Assembly (NCBI RefSeq): GCF_033568475.1
Contig: NC_133121.1
Coordinates: 170,191,716-170,255,715 of the forward strand
Reading direction: 5' to 3'
Source of the DNA: Henckelia pumila
Taxonomy: Eukaryota > Streptophyta > Magnoliopsida > Lamiales > Gesneriaceae
Length of the DNA: 64,000 nucleotides
Shown here: positions 11,450 to 31,945 of the stretch, in pieces
Layout of the letters: every line of letters starts with the position of its first letter
Numbering within the stretch: position 1 is the first letter of the stretch
Notes under the pieces: model-generated
The model's database searches: none
What the model saw: only the letters and a program-made list of their open reading frames with translations
What the model was told of the DNA's origin: nothing
Program-made: the position numbers and the translations under genes

Positions 11450-13283
11450 TCTGTACACTTCGGTGCCCTTCAACTCCTTGGGAAATCGGATTCGAACAAG
11501 AAACCAAAATACAGTTTGTATCTCAAGTAGTACATGCTTTACAATTTAAATCACAGATCATGTAATTCAAATAATCTTCAATTAATAAAGCATACTAGTA
11601 TGAAATTAAATATTCAAATAAATAATTCAATCACACGCGAGAATCGATACAAGCGGACAAGAGTTATACAATCTCAAACTAGTAGAACATGGTTTAGTCT
11701 AGTTTATTCAATACAATACATAACGAGTTCGAATACAATCTAAGTTCGATTGAATAAACGACTTCTAAAAACACCAAGTCCTCACTCTATCTTCACATCC
11801 CAACTATCCATGCGATCTCTGACTCGGTCCTGCCCCACCTATCGCCAAGCACACATACAAAGACAAGACAACAGCCGGATAATCCGATGAGAATAACATT
11901 CCCAATATAAACAACAAACATGTAATATCATTCAATATGTCAACTAATGATATACAAATATCAACAATGCAATTCAAAGAGGAGTCTAGAATGAAATGCA
12001 TGTCTTTAAAATCCGAGATTATCAAGTCGGATAATCAAAAGGTGATTCGGTTTTTCTCTTCCTCTATTGGGATCCCGAGGATGAAATATCACACCGACAC
12101 TTCCCTCGAGGTGGATAGTGTATAATTCAATACTCTAGACTCTGAAGCAACTATAGATAGTTAAGTCGGTCATTACAGTAATCGTCTGCCAATGCCATCT
12201 ACTATAATTCTCAGAACGTCTAAATCAAAATGAATGAATCAATTGGCTTAATATGAATGCAAGTGAAAATCATAGCTCATTCAAATAATTCAAGTAATCA
12301 ATTAACATGCAAGTATGTGATTTCTCCGGAACACTCGAATCAAGTTGGATTCGAGTCACTCGTTCCATTCAATTCTAAGTTGTCTTATACCTTTTTTCGT
12401 TGCTTCACAACTTCAATCTGAAAAACACAAAATACTCATTCAAAACTCAATCAATCTTCTTCAATCGATAATAAGAAATCAATACTATACCGGCTCTAAA
12501 CTTCATAACGATCCAACTTCTGCAACCTCGCAACTCAACGGCCTTCAAAAGAATCTGTAAAAGAAGTAATAAAGGCTCGAGATCAAGATCACCATTCAAA
12601 CTCGACTGAATACGACTCAAATCAATTCAAACCAAACTATAGCCCAAAACTCGAGCCGACATCATAACGGCTATATTCTGAACAATCCAAAATCATAGAC
12701 AGCAGTATACATATCGAATATAATCAAACCAATATCAAATCATCAATAAAAATTAAAAACCAACAAATCTCAAAACACAAATTCTCGAAAATCATCTATA
12801 AATTCATAACAAATCCGAACGATGCTCTTTTTCCGATCCGACTGAGAATAAACGATAAAAACTAGTTCAAGAACATCATACTCGAAACTCATTCGATTCT
12901 AACAACATCCGGAAAAATAAAGTATAACTGATCGGAGGAATACTTACGATAGAACGAAGCTCTCGCGGCCGTGATCGCAAATATGTCTTCAGATTTAATT
13001 TCTATCGGACGGATCGAACAGAAAAAGAAATCTGAAAGCTTGGAGAGGCGTTTTTCTTTCTTCAATGGAGGGAGGCGATTTGTTGGAGAAGAAGAGAGGA
13101 TGAGATAATGAAGACTAAGTCAACAAGTTCAATATAATATAACAAATCCCATTTTTGCGTTTTAGTCCTTGAAAAATCCAAAAATTGCAAAATAGTCTCT
13201 GATCAAAATCAAATTGTTTCTCGAATTCTATAATATTCGATTATCTCAAATAAACTCAATTAAGATAAATTTGGGGCGTTACA
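11450..13283 (-). repeat. 5' LTR region of the Tekay/Del-like element (inner edge approximate)
   Basis: The outer edge is TGTAACGCCCC at 13283 on the reverse strand. The block shows no coding content, has a reverse-strand TATATTATATTG near 13130, and runs to near the gag leader. The inner boundary could not be set; TGTACACTTCGG at about 11451 is one possible edge. Confidence 0.45.
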
Positions 13284-13921
13284 CCTGGACTGCTAGATTG
13301 CTAGGGTGTTTGGGTTGTTTGGATAGAGATACGAACGTATTATCCGAGATATCAGGTTGAATATACATGTATTATATTTGCATGTTTTCTGTGGTATTAT
13401 TTGCATTGATATTATGTGGCATGCATGAACACGTTGAGCTTTATGCCTTGAATTTCATAGTTAGTAGTAGGGGTCGCTCAACCCCGTGTTTTCAGTGGAT
13501 GAATTTCTTGGATTTGGGTCTGGATATATCCACATTTTTATTATATGAGAGCCACTTCCTGATGTGATGGCTCAGCGTGCTACATACTATGGCGCCTTAA
13601 CTGAGTAATCTTCTGGATAGGTTTTTTTTCAGTACCCGTCATATTGCATGTGCATGCATGGTATATGTATATTCGTACTTCTGTACCAAGTATTTTATGC
13701 TTACGTCCATAGAGTTTTGTGTTGGACACCCTATTCTATACAATTATACTTTAATGTTTTAGTTTAGTTTATTCTTTGATCAAACATTGTAAAAGATGAT
13801 TTATCTTCAGTTTATGGATGAAAAAACTGGTTATTTTTTAAATTTGTATTTCGAGACTTGTTGTTCAATGTGAAAGTATTAAATAATGTCGATGTCAACT
13901 AGGCCCAATTTTGGGGCGTGA
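13284..13921 (+). repeat. 3' portion of a gypsy LTR, same family as the LTR at 31517-33317
   Basis: From CCTGGACTGCTAGATTGC on, this sequence matches 32248 onward almost base for base for several hundred bases. Shared landmarks include TTATCCGAGAT, GGCATGCATGAACA, GTGTTGGACACCCTATTCTA. It ends near TTGGGGCGTG (about 13920), and no PBS follows. The left part of the LTR is missing, and the Tekay-like LTR begins exactly at the break. Confidence 0.85.
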
Positions 13922-15240
13922 AATTGACAATATCAACTTCTAAAATGCAATCTGACCATGGAAAACACACAACTAAACACTTTATGTACATATATTTCAA
14001 AGAGATGAGGGGAGAATGTTCCGAAAGAACACCGAGCCAATTAACCAAACAAAACCACACTTGATTCATCCCTTCAACAACACCCATGGCATAAAAAAGA
14101 AGATCCAAGATTACAACAGAATCAACATTTTAATTTGAAATATACCCGATGGAGATGCAACCCACCTTGACTATGACGGCTACTGAATTGGAGAATATGA
14201 CTCGACATGGCACTGCAAAAAAATTACCCAATATAGAATCAGCACGCTCCACTCACATTGAGCAATGATGATCTTACCATAAAAAAAACAAAGTAATTCT
14301 TTGCCAACCAAAGTCACCATGAAAACATAGCAAAAGCACCTAAATCAGTACTCGTATCATAACCACGAATCAACTCCAAAGGTTAAATATAGTTGTACCT
14401 TTAAAATAGTCTAACATTAGCCAAAGAGCTGAGATTTTCCATACATCACGAGCCCATTTATGATGCCAAATTGCGTGGAAACTTGATTCATGGAACTTTT
14501 GGCATTGGAGCAGAGACTATCTACGTATATGAGCTCTGACAAGTAGCATATCATGAAACGGCTCCATACATTAATATTGAAATTATCAAATTGTACCATT
14601 GAGATTTTTTTTTTCAAACTTTAACATAAGCATGTATTAACGAAAAACAATAAAACGTATTTTACTTAAAATTAACTAGTAGCATATAAAAATGCACGTG
14701 AGTTGAATTAATCAACATTTACAAGAAATTCTATTCCAAATAAAATTTCATTCACATTCATAATTATCCAGCAATATTCACTGCATTTATTGCTAGCTAA
14801 GGAGAAAATCTTAAAAAAATTCAATTTGATATATTTGAATGGTATTCCAAATATAACCCTCAACAGAAGAAAGATATATAAATAATAGAACTTGTTGTTT
14901 TATAATTCTACATATTTTAAAAATTTTAATTAATTAACTTCCCACAACTTTTTATGACTTCCATTATACTCATGATCCAAAGTCTAAATTGCCATTGATT
15001 TTTTTTTTTCACAACTCACTTAAAATTCATTGAAAAAGTAATGTTAATAATTAGATGTTTTGTGGATACACAATACGTTCATAATTATGTTCGAGTGATA
15101 GAGCTGCTAATAAATTATATCACAATAACTCTTATGATATCCCGATTGTATGTACGGTTTAAATTAAGTATTTACAAAAATCACATGAAACATATAGGTA
15201 ACATTTTATTGATTCATAAGTAAATATAGTATATAACTAA
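13922..15240. other. Intergenic, AT-rich, no gene recognised
   Basis: Only short open frames without recognisable similarity occur here. Nothing convincing was found on either strand. Confidence 0.5.
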
Positions 15241-15242
15241 AA

Positions 15243-15534
15243 GGGAAATTTTTTTTTTTTGTCTAATAAGTTGTCAATTTTTTTGTTTTGGTCCATTAAC
15301 TTTTTAAAGTTTGGTTTTGGTAAATTAATTTTTAATTTCAGTGATTTTGGTTCAATTGCTGGCGTGGCAGCTAGACACGTCAACATTTTCGGTTCCACGT
15401 CATCATTTTCCGATTTCACGTCAGCAATTAGACCAAAATACCCGAAAACTAAAAATTAGTGTATCAGAACAAAATTTTGAAAAGTTAATATACCAAACCA
15501 AAAAATAGACAAGTTAATGGACAAAAAAAATATT
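15243..15534. mobile_element. Foldback MITE with about 95-bp terminal inverted repeats
   Basis: The left arm (TTTGGTCCATTAACTTTTTA and neighbours) reappears in reverse complement at the right (about 15440-15534; TTGTCCATTAACTTGTC). The arms match along roughly 95 bp with scattered differences. The middle holds CACGTCA/TGACGTG-rich sequence (15370-15425). The element is common-looking, short and non-coding. It lies about 0.85 kb upstream of the BSK1 start. A clean target duplication was not found. Confidence 0.7.
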
Positions 15535-24210
<8,676 letters not shown>

Positions 24211-24972
24211 TTGCAAGGATCTGTTGAAGGCGAAGATTGTACCGTTTGATGAATGCTATGCAATCACAACGCCCAGCATGTTTGGTTTGAGAGTGGTGAT
24301 TTTGAAAATTGTACATTAATTTGGAGGGGATTTATACATTCTTACACTCTGGTGGGAGAGAGAGAGAGACAGGTTCGTGTTAATTTTTGTATCGATTGTG
24401 TGGAATAATCATATGGTGTATGGTAATGTATTATTTTGATGTATATATTTTGCCCCCAAGTGGTCACAGAACTATTCAGATTCGAGACAAAAAAATTAGT
24501 GTCATACTATGTTTTTACAACTTATTATTGCTATTGTAATACATCAAAAAAAATTAAAAATCGACTATTCACGCGCGCACTATGCACAAAAAATACACCG
24601 TACAAGCACAATATGTGCACAAAAAATACGTTGTGCATGCACGAAATTGGCACAGATAATGCACTAGTATATTGAAAATTACTGAATATTTTACTAATAA
24701 TTAAAAAAAATTGACGATTTTTTAAGTTGATGAAAGCAAATAATCGATGCACTCGACGAAGGCATATTCAGGCATAAACGGACGGTGAACGATGAGGTGG
24801 GGAGGATGTGGGAAGAGTTGTATCTGATTTATTGCTCGTAACAAGTGGTGTCGAGTGTAGGCGGCAATAGGCTTCTGCAAAAATCACCAGTTATAAAATA
24901 CGGTAGTTTTTCCTACATTGACTTAGGTTGCAGTTGGATCGATATATTGCAATTGCATTTTTTCCTACATTT
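24211..24972. other. 3' flank of BSK1, no gene recognised
   Basis: Probable 3' UTR and intergenic DNA. Repeats of GCACAAAAAATAC occur near 24580-24640. No poly(A) site can be assigned with confidence. Confidence 0.4.
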
Positions 24973-25136
24973 AGGTACCATTTGGAGCGAGAGATTGGAT
25001 CTGCGGGAGGATTTTAAATCAATGATTTGAAATACAAACATCTCAAGATTTCAAATCTTTCATTATAATTTTGAGTCAAATACATATAATGGATTTGAAT
25101 CAAATCCCCTCAAATCTTTCGATCTAAATGCTACCT
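24973..25136. mobile_element. Small MITE, about 164 bp
   Basis: AGGTACCATTTGGAGCGAGAG at the left resembles the complement of the right end (CTTTCGATCTAAATGCTACCT), giving imperfect inverted repeats of about 22 bp. A target duplication was not clear. Confidence 0.5.
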
Positions 25137-26027
25137 CAAGAGATTTTCCTCTGATTTATAGCTTCATTCACGAACCAAACATTGTAAGAACATAAGGTGC
25201 ACATTAAGTTGTCCTTTGTTAGATTCCCAACGTTGGTACAAAATTCATGCTTGATGGGAGTATCTCTCATTAGCTAACAGTCACTAGATTTGAGGGCAAC
25301 GATTGTCAAATGTATTTACAAAGATTTTAGAGACAAATGCAGTTTTACTAGGCACGAGACTAGGGAAAAGAACAACAAAAGTAACAAGCCTGATGCCTTT
25401 TTAAGGGCAATATAACAAAACAAGGCTGCAAACTGTTCGTTTGTTTTCATCGTTTCATGCTAGAGGACATGATCTCCTCAATCATTTTATTGTATATAAA
25501 TCAGATCCCAAATAAACCGTTCATCCAACAAGACAATTACAAATTAGTTCGCGTTCCTTCATTATCCAGCTTTTAGCTTTTGACAGCAGTCCTGAAAAAC
25601 AGTGTACAATGTAAACATCAGTAAAGAAGAAAGATGTACAATCGGTACCTCGACCCTTTACTTGATTTTAAGTTTTTAATTAAATTGAATATGCATTTTC
25701 CTCCCGTTTAAAAGTTAGTAAAGTAAATGCCATAAATAGAAAATGTCTAAACCAGCTCAAAACTGCTCATACTTGTATATAGCAACCTCAAAAATAAAAA
25801 GAAAGACCCAGTGAGTGTAAAACTTTGACACTGTCATGTGAGAATTTCCAGATAATAACAGCGTTCCTAAAATATACACACATTCAAAAGATCCTCTCCA
25901 TTATTCACGAGAAAGTCAACCACTTAACATGCATATGACAGAGGAATTATAGTGATTTGATTTCAACAGTTTTGACAATGAATCAATCCAAAATACCATA
26001 CAAAAAAAGGAGAAAGAGAGAGAATAC
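25137..26027 (-). other. Downstream region of the NDUFB2-like gene
   Basis: The reverse strand shows TAG followed by GTATTC at the stop codon and a TTTTTCAG acceptor-like site near 25592, so a spliced 3' UTR is possible. No other gene was seen. Confidence 0.35.
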
Positions 26028-27724
26028 CTAGTGGTGATCATCATGACCTTCCCAAGGGTGCCTCCAGCCCTGAGAACATGGTAAAAACAACATTCTGAGA
26101 ACCATTGTATTTTGCCAAGATTCCCAAAAAAATAGAAGGCCAAAAAATATCAAAACTCACCAATACCACAGGACCATCTTTTTTTGCTCTATAGAGAATC
26201 CAAAACCTAAAAATCAAAATGTTTATGATATCAAGGACAGATTCCAGTAGAGAAGAGAGAGCTGCCACCATTCAGTTTGGCAGTCTAGTTATATAGACTC
26301 TTATCTCCATTTCTTGCTCGAATTTTTCACTCTTCCAAAAGTTATCACTGATCGTATTAAAATTGTAAACCCAGTGCACTATCCCGATCGACATTTTCGA
26401 TCCTAACACAAACCTAACAATTTAAAATACTATTCCATGCTATGGCATTACGAGAGGAAAAGGTCACAAAGATGTCACAGGGCTCACAGTAAGTACTAAC
26501 AGTACTCATAACTCAATACAGATAGGAGTTCAATTCAAACCTATTGTTTGTCATATATTGAGTAATTTCAGATGTAGAGACTCATTAAAGCAAGCAATAA
26601 CCCTCTTAAATGTGCTAGAGCATAAATAATGATCTCAAAGTAGGGTAAAGGTGAGACAAAAACTAATAAATAATTGTATCAATAATATTTTGATTTCAAA
26701 TCATGTGTTTTTGTTACTGCGGTCCATAACAAATCTTAAGTGAACTAGATCACATCAAAACAATAATAATAAATAAATAAAACAGGGAGATTAATTGTGA
26801 AAAATAAGACACAAGGCTTTTGCAAAATATTATGAATTCTCAGCATAAATAATTATAAACATCAAATCTAAGAGAAAATTAAGGAATATAAACTTAACAA
26901 AAAATAACGAACTCTTAACTTGCAGGAGCAAGAATTCCCTTAAGGTCCATCTAAACAAAACACTTCAACTTTAAAAACTGGCTACAACAAAAATTTAAGT
27001 GATTCTTGCACGAAGGCATTGAATTAAGAACTAGGGCAATAAAACCCATATCCCAGAAATATTCCGTGGTTTTCCTATTGAAACAAACACAATCACAATC
27101 TTAGAAGCAACATTTCCATCAAATCACTCACGATGCCCAAATTTTGTTTAGGAAATGGAACTCTGTAATCCCTACTACTGAAGAAATAAAGTCGCAGAGT
27201 ATGCACGTTCTTGGCTCGTGGTAAAGTTCCAATTCAGCTCAAGAAAGACTAGACACAGCAAAAGCTAAAGTTCCATCAATAATCTTGCATTCTTACTACA
27301 ACCGAAACACAGAAGGCAAATATAGAGTGGATACAAGTGCTGACATTCAGATCAAGTTCCTAATCAATCCAGCAGATACCGAGTTACTTCCCCCAAAATC
27401 TAAAGACATCTATCACAAAATAGAGAGTTCCGACACATAATTTCCAGTCAGGAAGCCATAAATTCAGAATAAACAAAAAATCGAACAAATTATCGTCAAA
27501 ATCAGTTTCAATTACGGACATAGAGATCAAAACTAAAAATCTGACTACCCATATCGGAGACCTAATCGATCGTAACTGAGCGTTGAACAAAATATACGCC
27601 AAATAAAAAAAGATCATTACCACATGACGGCACACATGCCTTTCCCAGTTACGGTATGCCAGCGCTTGGGCTGATGCAAAGTCACCCCTTTGTACGTGAC
27701 GCCATGGCCGTGTCCTCCTCCCAT
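26028..27724 (-). CDS. NDUFB2: NADH dehydrogenase 1 beta subcomplex subunit 2-like, 3 exons, 63 aa
   Basis: Accessory subunit of mitochondrial complex I, in the membrane arm of the NADH:ubiquinone oxidoreductase. Exons on the reverse strand: 27621-27724, 26161-26206, 26028-26069; all junctions obey GT-AG and the frame is continuous over 192 bp. The product begins MGGGHGHGVTYKGVT and passes through WHTVTGKGMCAVMW (residues 22-35). A single hydrophobic patch follows (WFWILYRAK, spanning the exon 1-2 join), then DGPVV and the C-terminal GWRHPWEGHDDHH. This closely matches the plant family (Arabidopsis At1g76200 type). The exon 1-2 intron is 1.4 kb. The protein is very short, which is normal for this family. 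Start chosen at the first ATG giving the conserved MGGG. Confidence 0.92.
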
Positions 27725-28672
27725 TTTCTCCCAAATGTTAGGGTTTACACTGATGATGATGGCGATTTGAGGCAAAGTGGAGAAAATGAGGATTAAGAAA
27801 ATTACACATTGTGTCCCTTAATTATTAATTTTTCCCAATTTGGACTTTCCCATTTCTTTAAGGAATCATATTTTTTATTTGATATATTGAACTCTTTATG
27901 GTTTTGGTATTATATGTTTTCAAATTTGAGTTTGAGTTTGTTTGGAACGTTATTCTGTCACGACATACGTTAGGCGTCATATTAACACACTCAAATAATA
28001 TATCACATGAGTTCTACATAAGTGATACTCACTAAAATTTGATGATTCGAGCCCAACCTAAGCCCAAAGCTCCAAGTCCGTAGGCGAATCTAAAATCGAG
28101 CAAAGAGTGTTAGAGGGGGCCGGAAGAGTGTCCCGGCGTAGCCCATCCGACGCTCAAGTCCGAGTCGGAAATAAATGAGTGAAGAGGAGAGCTTGGGCAC
28201 TCCTCAAAAATGAAAATAATGAGTTGCAAATGAAGTGAGCAAACCCGGTATTTATAGAGTAGAAGATAGGGGACCAGCACATTCCGTAGGGGACCACATG
28301 AGTGAGACTCACGCGCTTGTTCATCCGGTACTCGCCCTTGAGGTGAGGATGAAGCTAAGAGGTCTTGCCCTTGAGATGAATCTTAGGATAAGAGCTCACC
28401 CACCTCACGTATGCTCTACCCTAGCTACTCTCCTCCGCCATCATCATTCTCAACTCCTAGGCTCATCCACATCTCATCTCATCACCTTCCCACCTCCCTC
28501 TACTCCTCCACTCTTAGGCTCATCCTCAACTCCAACTCCAACTCCCACTCCCACTCCCACTCCAACATGCCTCGCCTCGACGACCTACCGCCATGGACCA
28601 ATATTACCACTTAGACCTGGATCCGGACCTTGTTTCTTGGCTATTGACTCCACTTGGGCCTAAACATGTGAT
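27725..28672. other. Intergenic region with a short hexamer repeat
   Basis: No supported gene. A simple repeat of CCAACT/CCCACT units lies at about 28528-28566. The block from 27960 on resembles dispersed plant repeat DNA and includes TATTTATAG near 28250, but boundaries were not found. Confidence 0.4.
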
Positions 28673-29225
28673 TAGGGGTATTCATCGGTCGGTTCGGTCC
28701 GGTTTTCGGTTTTTTATTTCGGTTTTTCCGATTTTCAGTTTTAGAAATATATAATCCGATATCCGAACCATTTTCCTTCGGTTAGGTTCGGTTTTTTACT
28801 AAATCGGTTCGGTTATTTCGGTTTTGATATAATTATTTTAATTAATATTATAAATATATTTTAAAATATAATATGTTATCTTTTAAATGATTTTTTTGTA
28901 AAATATTTAAATTCAAAGTTTAAATGACTTAAATAAACAACAATCAACTAAAAGTTATTAAAAATGATTCTTTATTCACTAGGTATCATCTCAAAAAATA
29001 TATAATATAAAAAATTATATAAATAAAATTATTAATTTAATAAAATTTTGGTTTTTTCGGTCGGTTCGGTTTTGAGATATATAATCCGAAACCGAACCAA
29101 ATAAATTTCTGTTTTAACATTTATATCCGAATTTCAAATTTTGGTTTTTGGTTCGGTTCGGTGTTTGGTTTTTCCGATTTGGATTTCCGGTTTTTTCGGT
29201 TTTATCCGAAGTTTGAACACCCCTA
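28673..29225. mobile_element. Non-autonomous hAT MITE, 553 bp
   Basis: Ends TAGGGGT and ACCCCTA, flanked by identical 8-bp duplications CATGTGAT (28665-28672; 29226-29233). Subterminal regions on both sides carry many copies of CGGTTCGGTT and its complement. There is no coding frame. Confidence 0.9.
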
Positions 29226-29233
29226 CATGTGAT

Positions 29234-30159
29234 GGACCTATTCATGGGGTATCACCAGTTTTCCCCTCCCAAGTCAAGTTGAATCGCAGGTTCAAAACGC
29301 GATTGTTTGAGTTCCATAGCCGAGATCTTTATTTTTAAAATTTTTAAGCAGAGACTGAGCTGTATATTTCGTCATCCTTTTTTAGAAATATTTTTGTTCC
29401 TTAATCTTTGGCCAGCCTCAACCTCATCGTCTTCACCCTCACTCACCTCTTACAACATAGCTTACACCATTGCTCCCAATCTTTGTCAACCCTTACCATC
29501 CTCGCTCTCCTACCCTTTTCCGCATCATTTCGATCTCAATAGCTTCTCTAGCTGCCCACCAACTGCTTGACCATTGGATTCACTCAAGAATACTCAAATG
29601 TCTGTTTATCTGCTATCTCATTCATCAATCACTACTAACTCCTCTATTAGGCATAGCCTTAGTAGGAAATTCAAAATTTTCATTCACTCCTTATGGTAGG
29701 GAAGATACAAATTTTATTCTCCTTCTCAACTCAAGCTCACCTCCTAGGTTCTACCCTTAATAGCAAAAATAAAATTACATCATCATCGCATCAAGCTCTT
29801 CAACTTAACCTTGGTAGGAGAAGCATGAAGCTCAACTTTCACACTTCAAGCTCTTTACCCTCCTCATTCTTGCCCACCCTTCATTTCTTGAATCCTCGCT
29901 AAGCTAAGTTGTACTTTTGAGCTCGGTGATCCAAATTTCCCTTTGACCAACCCAAAAAACTTCACGGTGCGACATGACGAATTTCGCGGGATTAGTTGTT
30001 AGTGTTGAGGGATCAAGCCTATACCCACCTTTTGACACGGCTTTTTATTTCTAATACTGGAGTACACCCATACTTCTCTTAGAATCGCCTCTTTACTTAC
30101 ATACTTGCCACCTTAGCCCCATTCTGCAGCTCGTTTATCACCCTCTACAACCTCCTCAG
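29234..30159. other. Intergenic, C/T-rich forward strand, no gene recognised
   Basis: Several open frames occur, but they are compositional (pyrimidine-rich), with no domain or motif. Nothing else seen. Confidence 0.4.
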
Positions 30160-30462
30160 CAACCTCGCCGCTTACCCCTCGCCCACGGCCTCGCCCCTCG
30201 TCTCTCCCCTCGCCTCACCTCTTGCCTCGCCCCTAAGCTCCTCGCCCCATGGCCATGCCCCGCAGCCTCGCCTCTAAGCTCCTCGCCCCTCGCCCCACGG
30301 CCTTGCCTCCACCCTCGCCCCTAAGCTCCTCGCCCCTCGCCTCATGGCCACGCCCGGCAGCCTCGCTTCTAAGATCCTTGCCCCTCGCCCCTCGCCCCTC
30401 ACCCCTCGCCTCGCTCCGTAGCCTCGCCTCCACCCTCGCCTCGCCCCTAAGCTCCTCGCCCC
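30160..30462. repeat. GC-rich minisatellite built on CCTCGCC
   Basis: Units such as CTCGCCCCTAAGCTCCTCGC recur irregularly along about 300 bp (also CCCACGGCC and CATGGCCACGCC variants). Open frames on both strands are by-products of the repeat. It ends at the gypsy-like LTR start TGTAGTAACCC. Confidence 0.85.
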
Positions 30463-31147
30463 TGTAGTAACCCGTAACCCAATAAAATGATTAAGAAAAT
30501 TAATCATAATTAATATTCCTAATGTTCGGACGGCCCGAGGAGAAGACCGGAGGATCCGAAGACTTTCGGACGATCCAAAGTGAAGTTCAGAGGCTACGAT
30601 CGTGTTCGAACGGTCCGTCGGCAGGTTCGAAGGATCCGAACAGGGATATGGCTTACGTCATCAGTTACGTCAGCAAGGTGATAGTCATGTTTGTGTTGCT
30701 TAATTTAATATCATTTTGTTGTTGTTTTGCATGCATTATTTTGTCGTTGTTCATGTTTTATTTAAGTTTTGTTTTATGCCATGCATTTAGCTACATAACA
30801 TACTTCTGGTTTCATGTGTAGGAAATACCATGTTTTGAAGAATAATTTGGAATTGAGTTGTTGCGCTCGAGCGGTCCAGTTCAGCAGATCGAGCGGAAGG
30901 AAGAGATTTACAAGTCAGTAGGATCGAATAAGTGTGCGCGCTCGATCCTTCCAACTCAGCCAATCGAGCGCGCATTTGAGAAATCAAAGGCAGTAGGTTT
31001 ATAACTTTGGTCGCGCTCGATCCTTCCAATTCTACCGATCGAGCGAGTGCGACGTGCAGATTCGGGAAGGAGTTTTTAAATTAGGAAACTCTATTTTTAA
31101 TGATTTTAGTCTTTTATTAGGCTTATATATTCCAATTTGTATCTATC
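30463..31147 (+). repeat. Gypsy-like LTR fragment(s) with palindromic motifs
   Basis: TGTAGTAACCCG at 30463 resembles an LTR start. At 30525-30640 TCGGA/TCCGA-type inverted pairs occur. At 30865-31050 three units of the form GCGCTCGA...TCGAGCG (30865, 30939, 31013) can form short hairpins. The segment joins directly to a reverse transcriptase fragment, so it is rearranged rather than a whole LTR. Confidence 0.55.
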
Positions 31148-31505
31148 AAGAATCACGACATTTTGGTTTACTCGTGTAGTGTTGATGAACATGCGCAACA
31201 CTTGAGGCTTGTGCTACAGATTCTCCGTGAGAAACAGTTATACGCCAAGTTTAGCAAGTGCGAGTTTTGGATTGACCGAATGGTATTTCTTGTTCATGTC
31301 ATTTCTTGGGAAAGGGTGTCAGTGGACTCGAGTAAGACTGAAGCTATTTTGAATTGGTCACGTTCGACTACAGCTTCAGAGATTCGTAGCTTTTTGGGTT
31401 TAGCAAGCTATTATCGACAATTCATCGAGAATTTATCACGAATTGCTAGACCACTGACGCATATGACAAGGAAGGATGTTCCTTTTGTTTGGTCAAGCGA
31501 GTGAT
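31148..31505 (+). pseudogene. Gypsy reverse transcriptase / RNase H junction fragment
   Basis: The frame reads HDILVYSCSVDEHAQHL, then LREKQLYAKFSKCEFW and [17 protein letters not shown], ending DVPFVWSSE. This is the Tekay-type RT from just after the catalytic box into the start of RNase H. The fragment is about 118 codons, cut on the left at the DD box and on the right by the LTR starting at 31517. Confidence 0.85.
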
Positions 31506-31649
31506 ATCATATTTTATGTAGTAGCGTGTATCCAAATTAAGTTAATCAAGTTCCTAATTATGATTATTTGGCTAAAACATGATTAAGGGATTCTCAAATG
31601 AGTTTAAGGAGTTGAAAAATGGATTCAAAACACTCGAAAATGGCCCAAA

Positions 31650-31945
31650 GGGTTCCAAGGTATAGGAAGGATCGGACCATCCGAAGTGCATGGAGTTCGG
31701 AAGCATAGTTTGAGATCGGAGGCTCCGTGGAGATCAGACGATCCGAAGAGGTATCGGACGATTTGATCGTGTCTGGATAACTGGATATGGATTTGATTTG
31801 AAAACACAAGGAGATCGGACGATCCGAAGGTTGAGATCGGACGATCCGAACGTATTACGTAAGTAGTGATGTCACAACAAGGGACGCATGTTCGGAGGGT
31901 GTTGATGTGGGAGATCGGACGATCCGATTGCAGGGATCGGACTAT
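31650..31945. repeat. Cluster of about nine GATCGGACGATCCGA-like palindromes upstream of the LTR TATA box
   Basis: ATCGGACGATCCGA and one- or two-base variants recur, for example at about 31738, 31811, 31833, 31914 and 31935. They stop just before TATAAATA at 31958. Position in U3 suggests a regulatory array, which is inference. Confidence 0.75.

Larger units (their letters stand above)
6837..13283 (-). mobile_element. Reverse-strand Tekay/Del-like gypsy element, truncated after protease
   Basis: Order on the reverse strand: 5' LTR ending at 13283, leader, gag from 11410, zinc knuckles, protease, then truncation at 6837. The LTR begins TGTAACGCCCC on the reverse strand, a common start for this clade. 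The inner LTR edge was not found and no clean PBS (TGGTATCAGAGC) is recognisable. A 3175-bp hAT element is nested in the gag. The LTR abuts a piece of another LTR family on its right (13284 onward). Confidence 0.65.

Noticed and set aside
27960-28250. Possible end of a Mutator or CACTA element
   Set aside because: Looks like dispersed repeat DNA, but no terminal inverted repeat or target duplication was found.
28235-28663. Open frame of 142 codons with Pro-Thr repeats
   Set aside because: It is the translation of a CCAACT/CCCACT simple repeat with no domain, splice or start context.
30233-30507. Ala/Arg-rich frames on both strands
   Set aside because: Products of the CTCGCC minisatellite, present in several frames at once.
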